Source of the DNA: Frateuria sp. | GTDB taxonomy: Bacteria; Pseudomonadota; Gammaproteobacteria; Xanthomonadales; Rhodanobacteraceae | DNA: 39,591 bases | Reading direction: 5' to 3' | Assembly: GCF_013362045.1 (NCBI RefSeq) | Contig: NZ_JABFWW010000299.1 | Span: 1 to 39,591 of the forward strand | Part shown: piece after piece, positions 1 through 10,146 of the stretch | How positions within the stretch are numbered: position 1 is the stretch's first letter | Layout of the letters: each line of letters starts with the position of its first letter | Position numbers and translations under genes: made by a program | The notes under the pieces: model-generated | Seen by the model: only the letters and a program-made list of their open reading frames with translations | What the model was told of the DNA's origin: nothing | Database searches by the model: none

Positions 1-1179
1 GGCCGCCGTCGCGGCGGCGGCGCGGTAGGCATCGCGGAACGGCACGCCGGCGGCGGCCTGCTCGATCGCCACGTCGGTGGCGTACATCGCCGGTTCGATT
101 GCCGCTCGCATGGCCGCCTCGTTCCAGCGCATGCGGGCGAGCAGGTCCGGCGCCAGTTCGAGCGCCGCGAGGCCGTGGGTCACGCCGTGGAAGAGCGAGC
201 CCTTGGAGAACTGCAGGTCGCGCTGGTAGCCCGAGGGCAGCGACAGCAACTGCTCGATCTCGCAGCGCGCCGCCGCCACGGTGGCATAGCTGGCGCGCAG
301 CAGCTCGACCACGTCCGGGTTGCGTTTGTTCGGCATGATGGAGCTGCCGGTGGTGTATTCGGGCGGCAGGCTGACGAAGCCGAACTCGGCGGTGGTGAAC
401 AGCGACAGGTCCCAGGCCAGCCGGCGCAGGTCCAGCAGCGCGCTGGCCAGCGACTCCAGCGCGGCCAGCTCGAACTTGCCGCGCGAGAGCTGCGCGTAGA
501 CCGGCGAGACCTGCATTCGCGCGAAGCCCAGCGCCCGCGTGGTGTGGTCGCGATCCAGCGGCAGGTTCACGCCGTAGCCGGCCGCGGTGCCCAGCGGGTT
601 GGCATCGATCCAGGCCAGCGTCTGGCGCGCACGCACGGCGCTGTCGATGAAGCCCTCGGCGAAACCCGCGAACCACATCGCCGTGGAGGACACCACCGCA
701 CGCTGCAGGTGCGTGTAGCCGGGCAACGGCAGCGCCGGCTGCGACGCGCGGTCCAGGCACACAGCGGCGATCGCCCGGCACTGCGCGCCGAGCGCGGCCA
801 GCTTTTCCTTCAGCCACAGCCGCGTGGCGACCAGGATCTGGTCGTTGCGGCTGCGCCCGGTGTGCACGCGCCGGCCGGCATCGCCGAGCCGCTCGGTGAG
901 CCGCGCCTCGATCGCCGAATGGCCGTCCTCGTAGCGCTCGTCGAGCACGAAGGCGCCGCCGCGGAAATCCGTCGCCAGCGCATCGAGCTCGTGCGCCAGC
1001 GCGGCGGCCTCCTCAGCGGATACCACGCCGATGCGGGCGAGGCCTTCCACGTGCGCCTTGCTGGCGGCGATGTCGTGCAGGAAGAACTCGCGGTCGAGCA
1101 GCACGTCGTTGCCGGCGAGGAAACGCATGATGCGCGCGTCCACCTGCACGTCGGCCTTCTGCCAGAGTAGGTCGGTCAT
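1..1179 (-). CDS. argH: Argininosuccinate lyase (C-terminus runs off the window edge)
   Basis: Reverse translation [32 protein letters not shown]... with HTGRSRNDQ and [12 protein letters not shown] signature; last gene of the arg cluster. Confidence 0.93.
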   Translation of the reverse strand, partial: MTDLLWQKADVQVDARIMRFLAGNDVLLDREFFLHDIAASKAHVEGLARIGVVSAEEAAALAHELDALATDFRGGAFVLDERYEDGHSAIEARLTERLGDAGRRVHTGRSRNDQILVATRLWLKEKLAALGAQCRAIAAVCLDRASQPALPLPGYTHLQRAVVSSTAMWFAGFAEGFIDSAVRARQTLAWIDANPLGTAAGYGVNLPLDRDHTTRALGFARMQVSPVYAQLSRGKFELAALESLASALLDLRRLAWDLSLFTTAEFGFVSLPPEYTTGSSIMPNKRNPDVVELLRASYATVAAARCEIEQLLSLPSGYQRDLQFSKGSLFHGVTHGLAALELAPDLLARMRWNEAAMRAAIEPAMYATDVAIEQAAAGVPFRDAYRAAAATAA

Positions 1180-1205
1180 GGTCGTGTCCTTGGCGTTGGT
1201 GGCGA

Positions 1206-2156
1206 TCAGGCGAACGGGATGCTTTCGAGCTCGGGCCGGCCCAGCGCCAGGTTGATGTTCTGCATCGCCTGCGTGGCGGCGCCCTTGAGCAGGTTGTCGA
1301 GGGTGGCCACGATCACTACGCGCCGGCCGTCGGCGGCCAGGGCGAAGCCGCCGATTTCCGCGTGGTGCCTGCCGGCGATGCGGCTGACCCAGGGCGCCTC
1401 GTCGAGTACGCGCACCAGCGGCTCGGCCTCGTAGGCATGGCGGAAGCGCGCGGTCACGTCATCGCGCTTGAGTGCGCGCGCCAGATAAAGGTTGCAGGTG
1501 ACCGTAAGGCCGCGGAAATGCTGCGCCACGTGCGGCATGAACTCCACCGGCACGCCCAGGTGGGTGGAGGCCTCGCGCTCGTGCATGTGGCCGGTGAGCG
1601 CATACGGCATGAGGTTGTCGCGCAGCTTGTCCGGATCGTTCTTGTCCGAGGGCGTGGTGCCCGCGCCCGAGTAGCCGGACACGCCGAAGCACACCGGCGG
1701 CGCGGCCAGCAGGTCCTTCAGCGGCGCCACCGCAAGCTGCATCGCAGTGGCGTAGCAACCCGGGTTGCTGATCCGCCGCTGCCCGCGCCAGCGGCCGCGG
1801 GTCAGCTCCGGCAAGCCGTAATACCAGCGCTCGTCGAAGCGATAGTCGGCCGACAGGTCGACGATCAGCGGATCGCTGCCGCCCTGGTCGAAGGCCTCGA
1901 CGCAGGCGCCGGCCTTGCCATTGGGCAGCGCCAGGATCACTACATCGGCCCCGAGTCGAGGCAAGTCCTCGTGCGCGGGTGCTGTGTAGCGCAGCTCGCC
2001 GGCGTACTCGGGCACGTGCGCGTCCACGCGCTGGCCGTCCAGTTCGCGCGAGGAGACGTAGGCCAACTCGAGCGCGGGATGCCGCGCGATAAGGCGTATC
2101 AGCTCGGCGCCGGTGTGGCCGCGTGCCCCGACGATGCCTACGGTTTTCTTTTCCAT
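1206..2156 (-). CDS. argC: N-acetyl-gamma-glutamyl-phosphate reductase
   Basis: 316 aa; [37 protein letters not shown] active-site Cys motif. Confidence 0.95.
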   Translation of the reverse strand: MEKKTVGIVGARGHTGAELIRLIARHPALELAYVSSRELDGQRVDAHVPEYAGELRYTAPAHEDLPRLGADVVILALPNGKAGACVEAFDQGGSDPLIVDLSADYRFDERWYYGLPELTRGRWRGQRRISNPGCYATAMQLAVAPLKDLLAAPPVCFGVSGYSGAGTTPSDKNDPDKLRDNLMPYALTGHMHEREASTHLGVPVEFMPHVAQHFRGLTVTCNLYLARALKRDDVTARFRHAYEAEPLVRVLDEAPWVSRIAGRHHAEIGGFALAADGRRVVIVATLDNLLKGAATQAMQNINLALGRPELESIPFA

Positions 2157-2243
2157 CGATCACTCCGTTGCTTGGCTTCCCGCCGCGGGTGCAATGCGGG
2201 TACAGGGGAGGCCTTTTGCTCTGGCCCAGGGTGAAAAGCGTCC

Positions 2244-3602
2244 TTACCCGACCCTCTCCCCGGGCTGCGCCAGGGAAGAAGGCTCGCGGTCGAGAAGCGT
2301 GGGCACCCTCTGCGCACAGTGTTCCACGCAACGTTCGATCTTCCGGAAATCGTCGATGCCGTACCAGTACACCTTCCAGCGCGGCTGCTTCAGGCAGCCG
2401 TCGCATTCGGCGTCGTAGAACGGATTGACGTTGTTGCCGTGGCGCGAGCGCCAGAACAGCTGCGGGTTGCCTTCGCGCATCACCAGCCAGACCGCGCGCC
2501 CCAGGCCCTCGCCCTGCGCCTCGTCGAGCACGGCGAACTTGTCCAGGTAGGCCGTGCCTTCCGCGTGGGTGAGGATCATCGCCGCGCGGTAGTTCTCGCT
2601 GACGTAGACCCGGAACGGCTGCGTGCGCTCGAAATAGTCGGGCACCAGCGCGCGGCCGAAGCTCGACTCGATCAGCCCCCGCAGGCGCGCCTGGTCCACG
2701 CCGTCCCAGGAATCGAACGTCAGCACCTTCTCGCCCCGCCGCACCAGGGTGCCCGAGCCCTTGTGCGTGAACAGCTCCTTGGCCAGCTCCGCCGGCCGCG
2801 TGATCGACACCGACGAGGTGAGCGGCAGGTCGGCCAGCAGGTCGGCGATCTGCTCGATCTTCAGCCGCATGCCGCCGTCGATCCACGGTTGCGCCATCAG
2901 GTGCTCGTACTCGGTGGACAGGTTGATCGAGTCGATCACTTGCCCCTGCGCGTCGAGCAGGCCGCCGGTGCCGGTGAGGAACACGATCTTGTACGGCTGC
3001 AGCACGCGCACCAGCTCGTTGGCCGCCACGTCCGCGTTGATGTTGAGCAGCTGGCCTTCGGCCGTCTCGCCCAGGCTGGCGATCACCGGGATCGCATTGG
3101 CGCGCAGCGCCGCCTCGATCGGCGCCAGCTCGATGCCGGTGACCTTGCCGACCATGCCCAACGCCTCGCGGTCCAGGTAATCGGACGCAAAGACGCCTGC
3201 GGCGACCGACACGGCACGCGTATCCATCGCATGCAGCGCGTCCACCAGCCGCAGGTTCTGCTGCTGGAACACGCGGCGCACCACGCCCAGCGCCTGCGGC
3301 GTGGTCACGCGCAGGCCGCCCACCGTCTGCTTGACGATGCCGGCGGCGGCCAGCTCCTGGTCCAGCTGCGGACCGGCGCCGTGCAGCACGATCGGGGTCA
3401 GGCCCACCTGCTGCAGGAAGGTGAGCGAGGAGGCCAGCGCCGGCAGGTCGTCGCGCAGTACCGCGCCGCCGACCTTCACCACGGCGAAACGCTTGGCATC
3501 GATCTGCGAAAAGCGCTTGAGGTACTGCTGGATTTCCTTGGCGCTGCCCATGCTCTCGAGCAGCCGCACGATGGTCTTGCGCGTGTGCTTATGCGTTTCC
3601 AC
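2244..3602 (-). CDS. argB: Bifunctional N-acetylglutamate kinase/synthase (ArgB-ArgA type fusion)
   Basis: 452 aa; amino-acid kinase domain ([17 protein letters not shown]) followed by a GNAT-like NAGS domain ([42 protein letters not shown]). Confidence 0.9.
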   Translation of the reverse strand: METHKHTRKTIVRLLESMGSAKEIQQYLKRFSQIDAKRFAVVKVGGAVLRDDLPALASSLTFLQQVGLTPIVLHGAGPQLDQELAAAGIVKQTVGGLRVTTPQALGVVRRVFQQQNLRLVDALHAMDTRAVSVAAGVFASDYLDREALGMVGKVTGIELAPIEAALRANAIPVIASLGETAEGQLLNINADVAANELVRVLQPYKIVFLTGTGGLLDAQGQVIDSINLSTEYEHLMAQPWIDGGMRLKIEQIADLLADLPLTSSVSITRPAELAKELFTHKGSGTLVRRGEKVLTFDSWDGVDQARLRGLIESSFGRALVPDYFERTQPFRVYVSENYRAAMILTHAEGTAYLDKFAVLDEAQGEGLGRAVWLVMREGNPQLFWRSRHGNNVNPFYDAECDGCLKQPRWKVYWYGIDDFRKIERCVEHCAQRVPTLLDREPSSLAQPGERVG

Positions 3603-4719
3603 GGCTCACGATCCGGTAGAGGTTGTCTGCGTATTGCTCGAGCTGGTCGAGCGCGATCCATTCGTCCGCGCTGTGCGCCTGGACGATGTCGCCCGGGCCA
3701 TAGACGAAGGCAGCGCAGCCGGCGGCGGAGAACAGCGCGGCCTCGGTCCAGAAATCCACGGCGTTGCCGACCGGGATCTCCAGTTCGTCGGCCAGGTCGC
3801 GCGCGGCAAGGCGGCGCGCCTCGGCGGTGGCCGTGTCGCCAGCCGGCAGCGAAGCGCCGCGGAAGGTTTCCTCGAAGTGCACCGGCGGCACGTCCCCCAG
3901 GCCGCGCAAGCGCGCGAGCAGATCGTCCGGGTGCATCGTCGGCAGCGGCCGGAAGCCAAAGCGCAGTTCCGCCGCCGGCGCGATCACGTTGGCCTTGATG
4001 CCGCCCTCGATCCGGCCGATGTTGAAACGCAGGCCGGTGAGCCCGCCGAAGCGCTCGTGCGACTGCGCGGCGACGAAGTCCAGCGCCGCCGCGCCCCAGC
4101 GCACCGCCTGGTGCAGCGCGCTATCGCCGGGCTTCTGCTCGCCCGAGGCATGGCCCGCCTGCCCGGCAAAACGCATCAGCACCGACTGGATGCCGCGATG
4201 CGCGAGCACCGCCTCGCCTCGTGTCGGCTCGGCCACGATGACGGCTTCGTAGGGAGTGGCGCTCCCCTCTCCGGATGGGAGAAGGGGAAAGGCCTTGAGG
4301 AAGCCCGCGATGCAGCGTGCGTCGTTGGCCTCCTCATCGGTGGAGAACAGCAAAGCCAGCGGGCCGTCGGTGGCGTTGGCCACGGCCAGCAGCGCGGCAG
4401 CGGCACCCTTGATGTCGCAGGCACCCAGGCCGATCGCGCGATCGCCCGCCACGCGCAGGACATGCGGGTCGGCGCTCCATGCCGGCGAGTCCGGCACGGT
4501 GTCCAGGTGCACGTTGAACAGCAGCCGCGGCTGGCCGCGCACGGCGTGCAGCGTCACTGCGCCGGCGCCGTAGTCGGTGACCGTCACCTCGAAGCCCGGC
4601 AGTTGCGCGCGCAGGTAATCGAAGAGGCCTCCCGTGCCGATGGCGCGCGGCGGATTGCGCGTGTCGAAGGCGACCAGCGCGCGCAGGTGCTCCAACGTGG
4701 CGTCCAGCAGCGCGCTCAT
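3589..4719 (-). CDS. argE: Acetylornithine/acetylcitrulline deacetylase (M20 family)
   Basis: 376 aa; [35 protein letters not shown]; overlaps argB start by 14 nt. Confidence 0.88.
   Translation of the reverse strand: MSALLDATLEHLRALVAFDTRNPPRAIGTGGLFDYLRAQLPGFEVTVTDYGAGAVTLHAVRGQPRLLFNVHLDTVPDSPAWSADPHVLRVAGDRAIGLGACDIKGAAAALLAVANATDGPLALLFSTDEEANDARCIAGFLKAFPLLPSGEGSATPYEAVIVAEPTRGEAVLAHRGIQSVLMRFAGQAGHASGEQKPGDSALHQAVRWGAAALDFVAAQSHERFGGLTGLRFNIGRIEGGIKANVIAPAAELRFGFRPLPTMHPDDLLARLRGLGDVPPVHFEETFRGASLPAGDTATAEARRLAARDLADELEIPVGNAVDFWTEAALFSAAGCAAFVYGPGDIVQAHSADEWIALDQLEQYADNLYRIVSRGNA
4263..4288. repeat. REP-like palindrome inside argE'
   Basis: tcccctctccggatgggagaagggga; encodes LLPSGEGSA in frame. 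Confidence 0.5.
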
Positions 4720-4725
4720 CGCATG

Positions 4726-4826
4726 CTCCCGTCGGGAGAGAGGTTGAGCAGCGGGTTCGGCCAGAGCGCAGCGCCCAGGCCCGCCCGGCTGCTCACCCTC
4801 GGCCTCTCGCCCGCGGGGAGAGAGGA
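4726..4826. repeat. Structured intergenic element between argE' and argG with CTCTCC/GGAGAG palindromes
   Basis: ctcccgtcgggag...gagcagcggg...cccggctgctc...cctctcgcccgcggggagagagg. Confidence 0.5.
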
Positions 4827-4840
4827 GACAGGCGCGGCGT

Positions 4841-6046
4841 TCATGCCTTCGCGCCCCGGTTCACTTCCGCCCACAGCGTCGAGCTCATGCCGAACAGCTT
4901 GATGAAACCCTCGGCTTCTTCCACGCCCCAGTCGGCCGACTGCGCGTAGGTGGCGCCCTTGGCATTGAGGATGTGCGGCGAGGCGATGGCCACCGCGCTG
5001 ACCATGCCACCGCTGGTCTCCAGCGTCACCTCGCCGTTGACGGTGGACTGGCTGGACGCCAGGAAGGCTTCAAGGTCGGTCTTGATCGGGTCGTGGAAGA
5101 AGCCCTCGTACACCACCTCCACCCACTTGCGCGCCACCTCGGGCTTGAAGCGGTTCTGCTGCTTGGACAGCACGGCCTCTTCCAGCGCGCGGTGCGCGGC
5201 GAGCAGCGCGGTCAGGCCCGGCGCCTCGAACACGATGCGGCCTTTCAGGCCGATGGTGGTGTCGCCGGTGTACATGCCGCGGCCCACGCCGTAGGGCGCG
5301 AACAGCGCGTTGAGCCTGGCGAGGATCTCGTGGCCAGCCAGCTTCTGGCCATCCAGCGACACTGCTTCGCCGTTCTGGAAGCCGATCTTCACCCGCAGCG
5401 GTTCGGCGGGCCATTCGGCGCGCGGCTTGCACCAGCCGCGCGCGCCCTCGCCCGGCGCCTGCCACTTGTCGATCTCGCCGCCGGACATGGTCACGCCCAG
5501 CAGGTTCTCGTTGATGGTGTAGGCCTGCTGCTTGGCGCGCACGCCGAAGCCGCGCTCCTCCAGGTACTTCTGCTCGTAGGCGCGGGTCTGCGTGTGCTGT
5601 TTCTGGATCTCGCGGATCGGAGCAACGATCCGGTAGTCGCCCAGCGCCTTGACCGCCAGATCGAAGCGCACCTGGTCGTTGCCCATGCCGGTGCAGCCGT
5701 GCGCGATGGCGTGGGTGCCCAGCTCCGCGCAGCGCGCGAGCGCCGTCTCGACGATAAGGTAGCGGTCGGACACCAGCAGCGGGTACTGGCCCTGGTAGCC
5801 CTCGCCCGCCCACACGAACGGCTTGACGAAACCGTTCCAGATCGCCGGGCCGCCGTCGACGGTGCGGTGGCTGGCGACGCCCAGTTCCTGCGCGCGGTGC
5901 TCGATGAAGGCGCGCTCCTCGTCGTCCACGCCGCCGGTGTCGGCGAACACGGTGTGCACGTTCCAGCCCTGCTCCTTGAGGTAGGGCACGCAGAAGCTGG
6001 TGTCGAGGCCGCCGGAGAAGGCGAGGACGATGTCTTTCTGGCTCAT
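4841..6046 (-). CDS. argG: Argininosuccinate synthase
   Basis: 401 aa; [38 protein letters not shown]. Confidence 0.96.
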   Translation of the reverse strand: MSQKDIVLAFSGGLDTSFCVPYLKEQGWNVHTVFADTGGVDDEERAFIEHRAQELGVASHRTVDGGPAIWNGFVKPFVWAGEGYQGQYPLLVSDRYLIVETALARCAELGTHAIAHGCTGMGNDQVRFDLAVKALGDYRIVAPIREIQKQHTQTRAYEQKYLEERGFGVRAKQQAYTINENLLGVTMSGGEIDKWQAPGEGARGWCKPRAEWPAEPLRVKIGFQNGEAVSLDGQKLAGHEILARLNALFAPYGVGRGMYTGDTTIGLKGRIVFEAPGLTALLAAHRALEEAVLSKQQNRFKPEVARKWVEVVYEGFFHDPIKTDLEAFLASSQSTVNGEVTLETSGGMVSAVAIASPHILNAKGATYAQSADWGVEEAEGFIKLFGMSSTLWAEVNRGAKA

Positions 6047-6067
6047 GGTGTTGTCTCGTTCGGGCAG

Positions 6068-7072
6068 TCAGGAGGCGAGCAGCGAGGCCATCACGGCCTT
6101 CTGCACGTGCAGGCGGTTTTCGGCTTCGTCGATGGCGATGCAATAGGGGGCGTCCATCACCGCGTCGGTGGCCTTGACGTTGCGGCGCAGCGGCAGGCAA
6201 TGGCTGAACAGGCCGTGGTCGGTGAGCGCCATCTTGGCCTCGTCCACGATGAAGTGCCGGTGTGCCTCGCGGATCGGCTTTTCCTGCTCCCAGCGACCGA
6301 AGTACGGCAGCGCGCCCCAGCTCTTGGCATAGACCACATGGGCGCCGCTGTAGGCCTCGGCGATGTCGTGGCTGACCTTGAGCGAGCCGCCGTTCTGCGC
6401 GGCGTTCTGGCGGCCGGCCTCCATGTAGCGCTCGTCGAGCACGTACTCGGGCGTGGGGCAAAGCAGGGTCACGTCCATGCCCAGCTTGGTGGCGATCAGC
6501 AGCGCGGAGTTGGCCACCGCCGTGTTGAGCGGCTTGGGATGGTAGGTCCAGGTCAGCACGTACTTCTTGTTCTTGAGGTCGCCCAGGTGCTCTTTCAGTG
6601 CCAGCGCGTGCGCCAGCTCCTGGCACGGGTGGGTGATCGTCTCCATGTTGATCACCGGCACCGTCGCGTAACGGGCGAAGGCCTTGATCACGCGGTCCTC
6701 GCGGTCCACCGCCCAGTCCTGGAACTTCGGGAAGGCGCGCACGGCGATCAGGTCGACGTAGCGGCTGAGCACGCGCGCCACCTCGGCGATGTGCTCTTCG
6801 GTATCGCCGTCCATCACCGTGCCGACATCGAACTCGATCGGCCATGCATCCTTGCCGGGCGCAAGCACGATGGCGTGGCCGCCCAGGTGGAACGCCCCCA
6901 GTTCGAAGCTGGTGCGCGTGCGCATCGAGGGATTGAAGAACAGGAGCGCGACGGACTTGCCGGCCAGCTGCTGGCCGCGCGGCGAGCGCTTGAACGCGGC
7001 CGCCTGTTCCAGCAGCGCATCGATCTCGGCGCGGCTGTAGTCCTGGGTGGTGAGGAAGTGTCGTGGGGCCAT
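6068..7072 (-). CDS. argF': N-acetylornithine carbamoyltransferase
   Basis: MAPRHFLTTQDYSRAEIDALL...FFNPSMRTRTSFE...HCLPLRRNVKATD; extension to 7126 in the ORF track uses a TTG inside the terminator tail and was trimmed. Confidence 0.9.
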   Translation of the reverse strand: MAPRHFLTTQDYSRAEIDALLEQAAAFKRSPRGQQLAGKSVALLFFNPSMRTRTSFELGAFHLGGHAIVLAPGKDAWPIEFDVGTVMDGDTEEHIAEVARVLSRYVDLIAVRAFPKFQDWAVDREDRVIKAFARYATVPVINMETITHPCQELAHALALKEHLGDLKNKKYVLTWTYHPKPLNTAVANSALLIATKLGMDVTLLCPTPEYVLDERYMEAGRQNAAQNGGSLKVSHDIAEAYSGAHVVYAKSWGALPYFGRWEQEKPIREAHRHFIVDEAKMALTDHGLFSHCLPLRRNVKATDAVMDAPYCIAIDEAENRLHVQKAVMASLLAS

Positions 7073-7124
7073 GATCGGGCTCGCGGTTCGTGGAAGCGGC
7101 TTCGGCGATCGCGGCGGGTTCTTC

Positions 7125-7155
7125 AAACAAAAAACCCGGCGCGAGGGCCGGGTTT
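7125..7155 (-). terminator. Intrinsic terminator or attenuator hairpin upstream of argF'
   Basis: Minus strand AAACCCGGC-CCTCGC-GCCGGGTTT followed by TTTGTTTG; 9-bp stem, about 50 nt upstream of the argF' ATG. Confidence 0.8.
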
Positions 7156-7191
7156 GTTCGTCGTCGCGCCCTGGGCGCGTGCTGCGACAGC

Positions 7192-7296
7192 CTACCCGGC
7201 CGAATGTCGGTCCAGCGGTCGGCGCGCACGCGAGGTCATGCCAGCGGCCATGCGGGCGCTGGTGAGCACGGTAGCGGTGTAGGCGGCTGCGGACAT
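7192..7296 (-). CDS. Candidate arginine leader peptide (34 aa) MSAAAYTATVLTSARMAAGMTSRARRPLDRHSAG
   Basis: ATG at 7296, TAG at 7192-7194; Arg codons CGT, CGC, CGA, CGA in the last 12 sense codons; 8-nt antiterminator complement overlaps the stop codon. Confidence 0.45.
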   Translation of the reverse strand: MSAAAYTATVLTSARMAAGMTSRARRPLDRHSAG

Positions 7297-7320
7297 GCGG
7301 GTTCCGGGTAGGGAGCGGGC

Positions 7321-7349
7321 ATCATGCCGGCATTCGTGCGGCGATGCAA
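7321..7349 (-). promoter_or_regulatory. Candidate sigma70-like promoter for the arg operon
   Basis: Minus strand TTGCAT-17 nt-CATGAT located 25 nt before the leader ATG. Confidence 0.35.
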
Positions 7350-7359
7350 CAACTATTTT

Positions 7360-7383
7360 GGACGTCCATACGAACGGACGTCC
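7360..7383. promoter_or_regulatory. Two GGACGTCC palindromes with 16-bp centre spacing (candidate operator)
   Basis: ggacgtcc at 7360-7367 and 7376-7383, just upstream of the candidate arg promoter. Confidence 0.4.
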
Positions 7384-7392
7384 ATAACGAAA

Positions 7393-7414
7393 ACCGCCGC
7401 CCGGAGGCGGCGGT
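7393..7414 (-). terminator. Intrinsic terminator after the glycine-zipper gene
   Basis: Minus strand ACCGCCGCC-TCCG-GGCGGCGGT followed by TTTCG. Confidence 0.7.
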
Positions 7415-7420
7415 CTTCGC

Positions 7421-7957
7421 TCATTCGGCGGGCGCAATGCTCACGCGCACCCGCAGGCGCTCACCGGGATCGTAGTTCAGGCGCGAAACGTAGACCTCGC
7501 CGTGGTAGCGGTACTCGACGTCGTAGCCCATCAGCCGGCGCTGCTCGCTGACCGAACTGACCTCGCGGCAACGGGTCACGGTGTCGTCATACTCGCGATC
7601 GCCCCGGCTGGCGACGCCGTGGCCTACCGCGCCACCGGCCACGGCGCCGACGACCGTGGCCGCCTTGCGCCCATCGCCTTTGCCCACCGTGTTGCCGAGC
7701 ACACCGCCGATCACCGCGCCCAGCACCGTGCCTGCGGTCGTATTGCCGCCGCCTTCGCGGCGAACCACCGGCTGGTCGTAGCACTCCTGCCGCGGCACCT
7801 CGGAGCGGGCCACGCCGTAGACCGGATCGACCCGCAACACGTCGGCCCAGCCGTAGTGCGTGTTGGTGTCGTCGCCATCGGCATAGCGCCTGTCCTGCGC
7901 ATGCACGGTGCCGGCCACGAGAGCCAACGCCAGCGCGGGGAGAAACATCTTGTTCAT
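7421..7957 (-). CDS. Glycine-zipper 2TM domain outer-membrane/lipoprotein-like protein
   Basis: [21 protein letters not shown] signal peptide, [38 protein letters not shown]; strong SD ggaggtcccATG. Confidence 0.8.
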   Translation of the reverse strand: MNKMFLPALALALVAGTVHAQDRRYADGDDTNTHYGWADVLRVDPVYGVARSEVPRQECYDQPVVRREGGGNTTAGTVLGAVIGGVLGNTVGKGDGRKAATVVGAVAGGAVGHGVASRGDREYDDTVTRCREVSSVSEQRRLMGYDVEYRYHGEVYVSRLNYDPGERLRVRVSIAPAE

Positions 7958-8102
7958 GGGACCTCCAACATGGTCCGAAACGCGCTTCTGCGCGGTTCCC
8001 ATTGCAGCAAATTCACGCTGAATCAACGCTTAGAGCGCTTGACGGCCGACGCGCGGGCGCAATCCGGCCCGCCGGGACGTTTTCCCGCCTCCCTTTGCCC
8101 AG

Positions 8103-8124
8103 CCTTCTCCCCGTCGGGGAGAGG
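8103..8124. repeat. REP-like CTCTCC/GGAGAG palindrome upstream of cysS
   Basis: ccttctccccgtcggggagagg. Confidence 0.5.
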
Positions 8125-8172
8125 CAGCAGAAGCGGGCTGCTAAGATGCGCGGCTTGGCCCGCGCTACCGAC

Positions 8173-9546
8173 ATGCCAATGCCGATCTCGCTCTACAACA
8201 GCTTCACCCGCCGCACCGACACCTTCGTGCCGCTCGACCCGGAGCGCGTGACGATGTATCTGTGCGGGCCGACCGTCTACAACTACGTGCACATCGGCAA
8301 CGCGCGCGGGCCGGTGGTGTTCGACGTGCTGGTGCGGCTGCTGCGCCGGCATTACCCGCGCGTGGTCTATGCGCGCAACATCACCGACGTCGACGACAAG
8401 ATCAACGCCGCGGCGCTCGAACAGGGCGTGGAGATCGGCGCGATCACTGGCCGCTTCACCGCCGCCTATCGCGAGGACATGGCCGCGCTGGGCATCGCGG
8501 CGCCGGACATCGAACCCCATGCCACCGCGCACATCGGCCAGATCATCGCCATGATCGAGGCGCTGATCGCCAGCGGCCACGCCTATGCGGCCGAGGGCCA
8601 CGTGCTGTTCGACGTCGGCACCTACCCCGACTATGGCCGGTTGTCCGGGCGCGACACCGACGAACTGATCGCCGGGGCGCGGGTGGAGGTGGCGCCCTAC
8701 AAGAGGAACCCGACCGACTTCGTGCTGTGGAAACCTTCCACGCCCGAGCTGCCCGGCTGGGACAGCCCGTGGGGCCGCGGCCGTCCTGGCTGGCACATCG
8801 AGTGCTCGGCGATGAGCGCGGCCCATCTGGGCGCGACGATCGACATCCATGCCGGCGGCGTGGACCTCGCCTTTCCGCACCACGAGAACGAGATCGCGCA
8901 GTCCACCTGCGCGCACGGCGGCGAGGTGTTCGCGCGCTGGTGGCTGCACAACGGCATGCTCACCTTCGACGGCCGCAAGATGTCCAAGTCGCTGGGCAAC
9001 GTGCTGCTGGTGCACGAACTGCTGAAGCGGCATCCGCCCGAGGCGCTGCGCCTGCTGCTGTTGCGCGGCCACTACCGTCAGCCGCTGGACTGGTCGGACG
9101 CGGCACTGGCGCAGGCGGTGAGCACGCTGGATGGCTGGTACCGCGTGCTGCGCGACCTGGCGCACGTGGGCGTCGAAGACAAGCTGCCGGTGCCCGCAAG
9201 CGTGGAGGCCGCGCTGTGCGACGACCTCAACACGCCCCAGGCGCTGGCCGAACTGGCGCTGCTGGCGGACGCTGCGCGCCAGTCGGGCGACGCGGCCGCG
9301 AAGGCCGCGCTGCTCGGCGGCGGCGCCCTGCTCGGCCTGCTGCAGCAGGACCCGGAGGCCTGGTTCAAGCGTGGCGAGGTGGCGATCGACGAGGCGCGCA
9401 TCGAAACCCTGCTGGATGAACGCCGCGCCGCCCGCTCCGCCCGCGACTTCGCCCGCGCCGACGCCATCCGCAACGAGCTGGCGTCGATGGGCGTGGTGAT
9501 CGAGGACGGCGCCCAGGGCACCCGCTGGAGCATCCAGAAGAGTTGA
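8173..9546 (+). CDS. cysS: Cysteinyl-tRNA synthetase
   Basis: [18 protein letters not shown]...[17 protein letters not shown]...[10 protein letters not shown]. Confidence 0.96.
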   Translation: MPMPISLYNSFTRRTDTFVPLDPERVTMYLCGPTVYNYVHIGNARGPVVFDVLVRLLRRHYPRVVYARNITDVDDKINAAALEQGVEIGAITGRFTAAYREDMAALGIAAPDIEPHATAHIGQIIAMIEALIASGHAYAAEGHVLFDVGTYPDYGRLSGRDTDELIAGARVEVAPYKRNPTDFVLWKPSTPELPGWDSPWGRGRPGWHIECSAMSAAHLGATIDIHAGGVDLAFPHHENEIAQSTCAHGGEVFARWWLHNGMLTFDGRKMSKSLGNVLLVHELLKRHPPEALRLLLLRGHYRQPLDWSDAALAQAVSTLDGWYRVLRDLAHVGVEDKLPVPASVEAALCDDLNTPQALAELALLADAARQSGDAAAKAALLGGGALLGLLQQDPEAWFKRGEVAIDEARIETLLDERRAARSARDFARADAIRNELASMGVVIEDGAQGTRWSIQKS

Positions 9547-9602
9547 ACCCGCGTAGTGGCGCCCTTCAGCCCGTGGCTTCCAGCCTGCGCGATAATGCCT
9601 GC

Positions 9603-10037
9603 ATGAACGCCATCGCCCCCAGCGCCGCGCAGGTCCAGCAGGAGATCACCGAGGAGTTCTCCTTCTTCAGCGACTGGTCCGAGCGCTATCAGTACCTGAT
9701 CGACCTGGGCAAGCAACTGCCGCCGCTTCCCGAGGAATGCAAGACCGAGGACTGGCGGGTGCACGGCTGCCAGTCGATGGTGTGGCTGGTGCCCAGCGGC
9801 GATGCGACGAAGATGCACTTCGCGGCGGCGAGCGACTCGGCCATCGTCTCGGGGTTGATTGCGCTGGCGCTGCGCGTGTATTCGGATCGCTCGGCCGCGG
9901 AGATCGTCGCTACCGAGCCCGAGTTCGTGCAATCGATCGGCCTGGCCAAGCACCTTTCGCCGACGCGTTCCAACGGCCTAGCCGCGATGCTGGGCAAGCT
10001 CAAGGGCTACGCAGCGGCCGCCCAGGCCGGAACCTGA
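9603..10037 (+). CDS. sufE: SufE family cysteine desulfuration protein
   Basis: SDWSERYQYLIDLGKQLPPLPEECKTEDWRVHGCQSMVWL; conserved Cys in VHGCQS. Confidence 0.9.
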   Translation: MNAIAPSAAQVQQEITEEFSFFSDWSERYQYLIDLGKQLPPLPEECKTEDWRVHGCQSMVWLVPSGDATKMHFAAASDSAIVSGLIALALRVYSDRSAAEIVATEPEFVQSIGLAKHLSPTRSNGLAAMLGKLKGYAAAAQAGT

Positions 10038-10091
10038 CGGACAGCCCGACGGCCACGCTCCCGCGACCCGCGCAAGCCTTCCCCTGAAATG

Positions 10092-10122
10092 GCGAAGCCC
10101 CGCTCATTCGGCGGGGCTTCGC
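10092..10122. terminator. Bidirectional hairpin between convergent sufE and dksA
   Basis: gcgaagccccgc...gcggggcttcgc, 12-bp perfect stem. Confidence 0.7.
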
Positions 10123-10146
10123 ATGGTGCGGCGGGCCGGTAAGGCG

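Noticed and set aside
2319-3998. Long plus-strand ORF of 559 aa antisense to argB/argE
   Set aside because: High-GC shadow frame; composition is Arg/His/Gln/Ala-rich with no domain, and the opposite strand encodes well-recognised enzymes
4973-7282. 769-aa plus-strand ORF antisense to argG/argF'
   Set aside because: Shadow ORF of conserved arg genes; low-complexity composition, no recognisable motif
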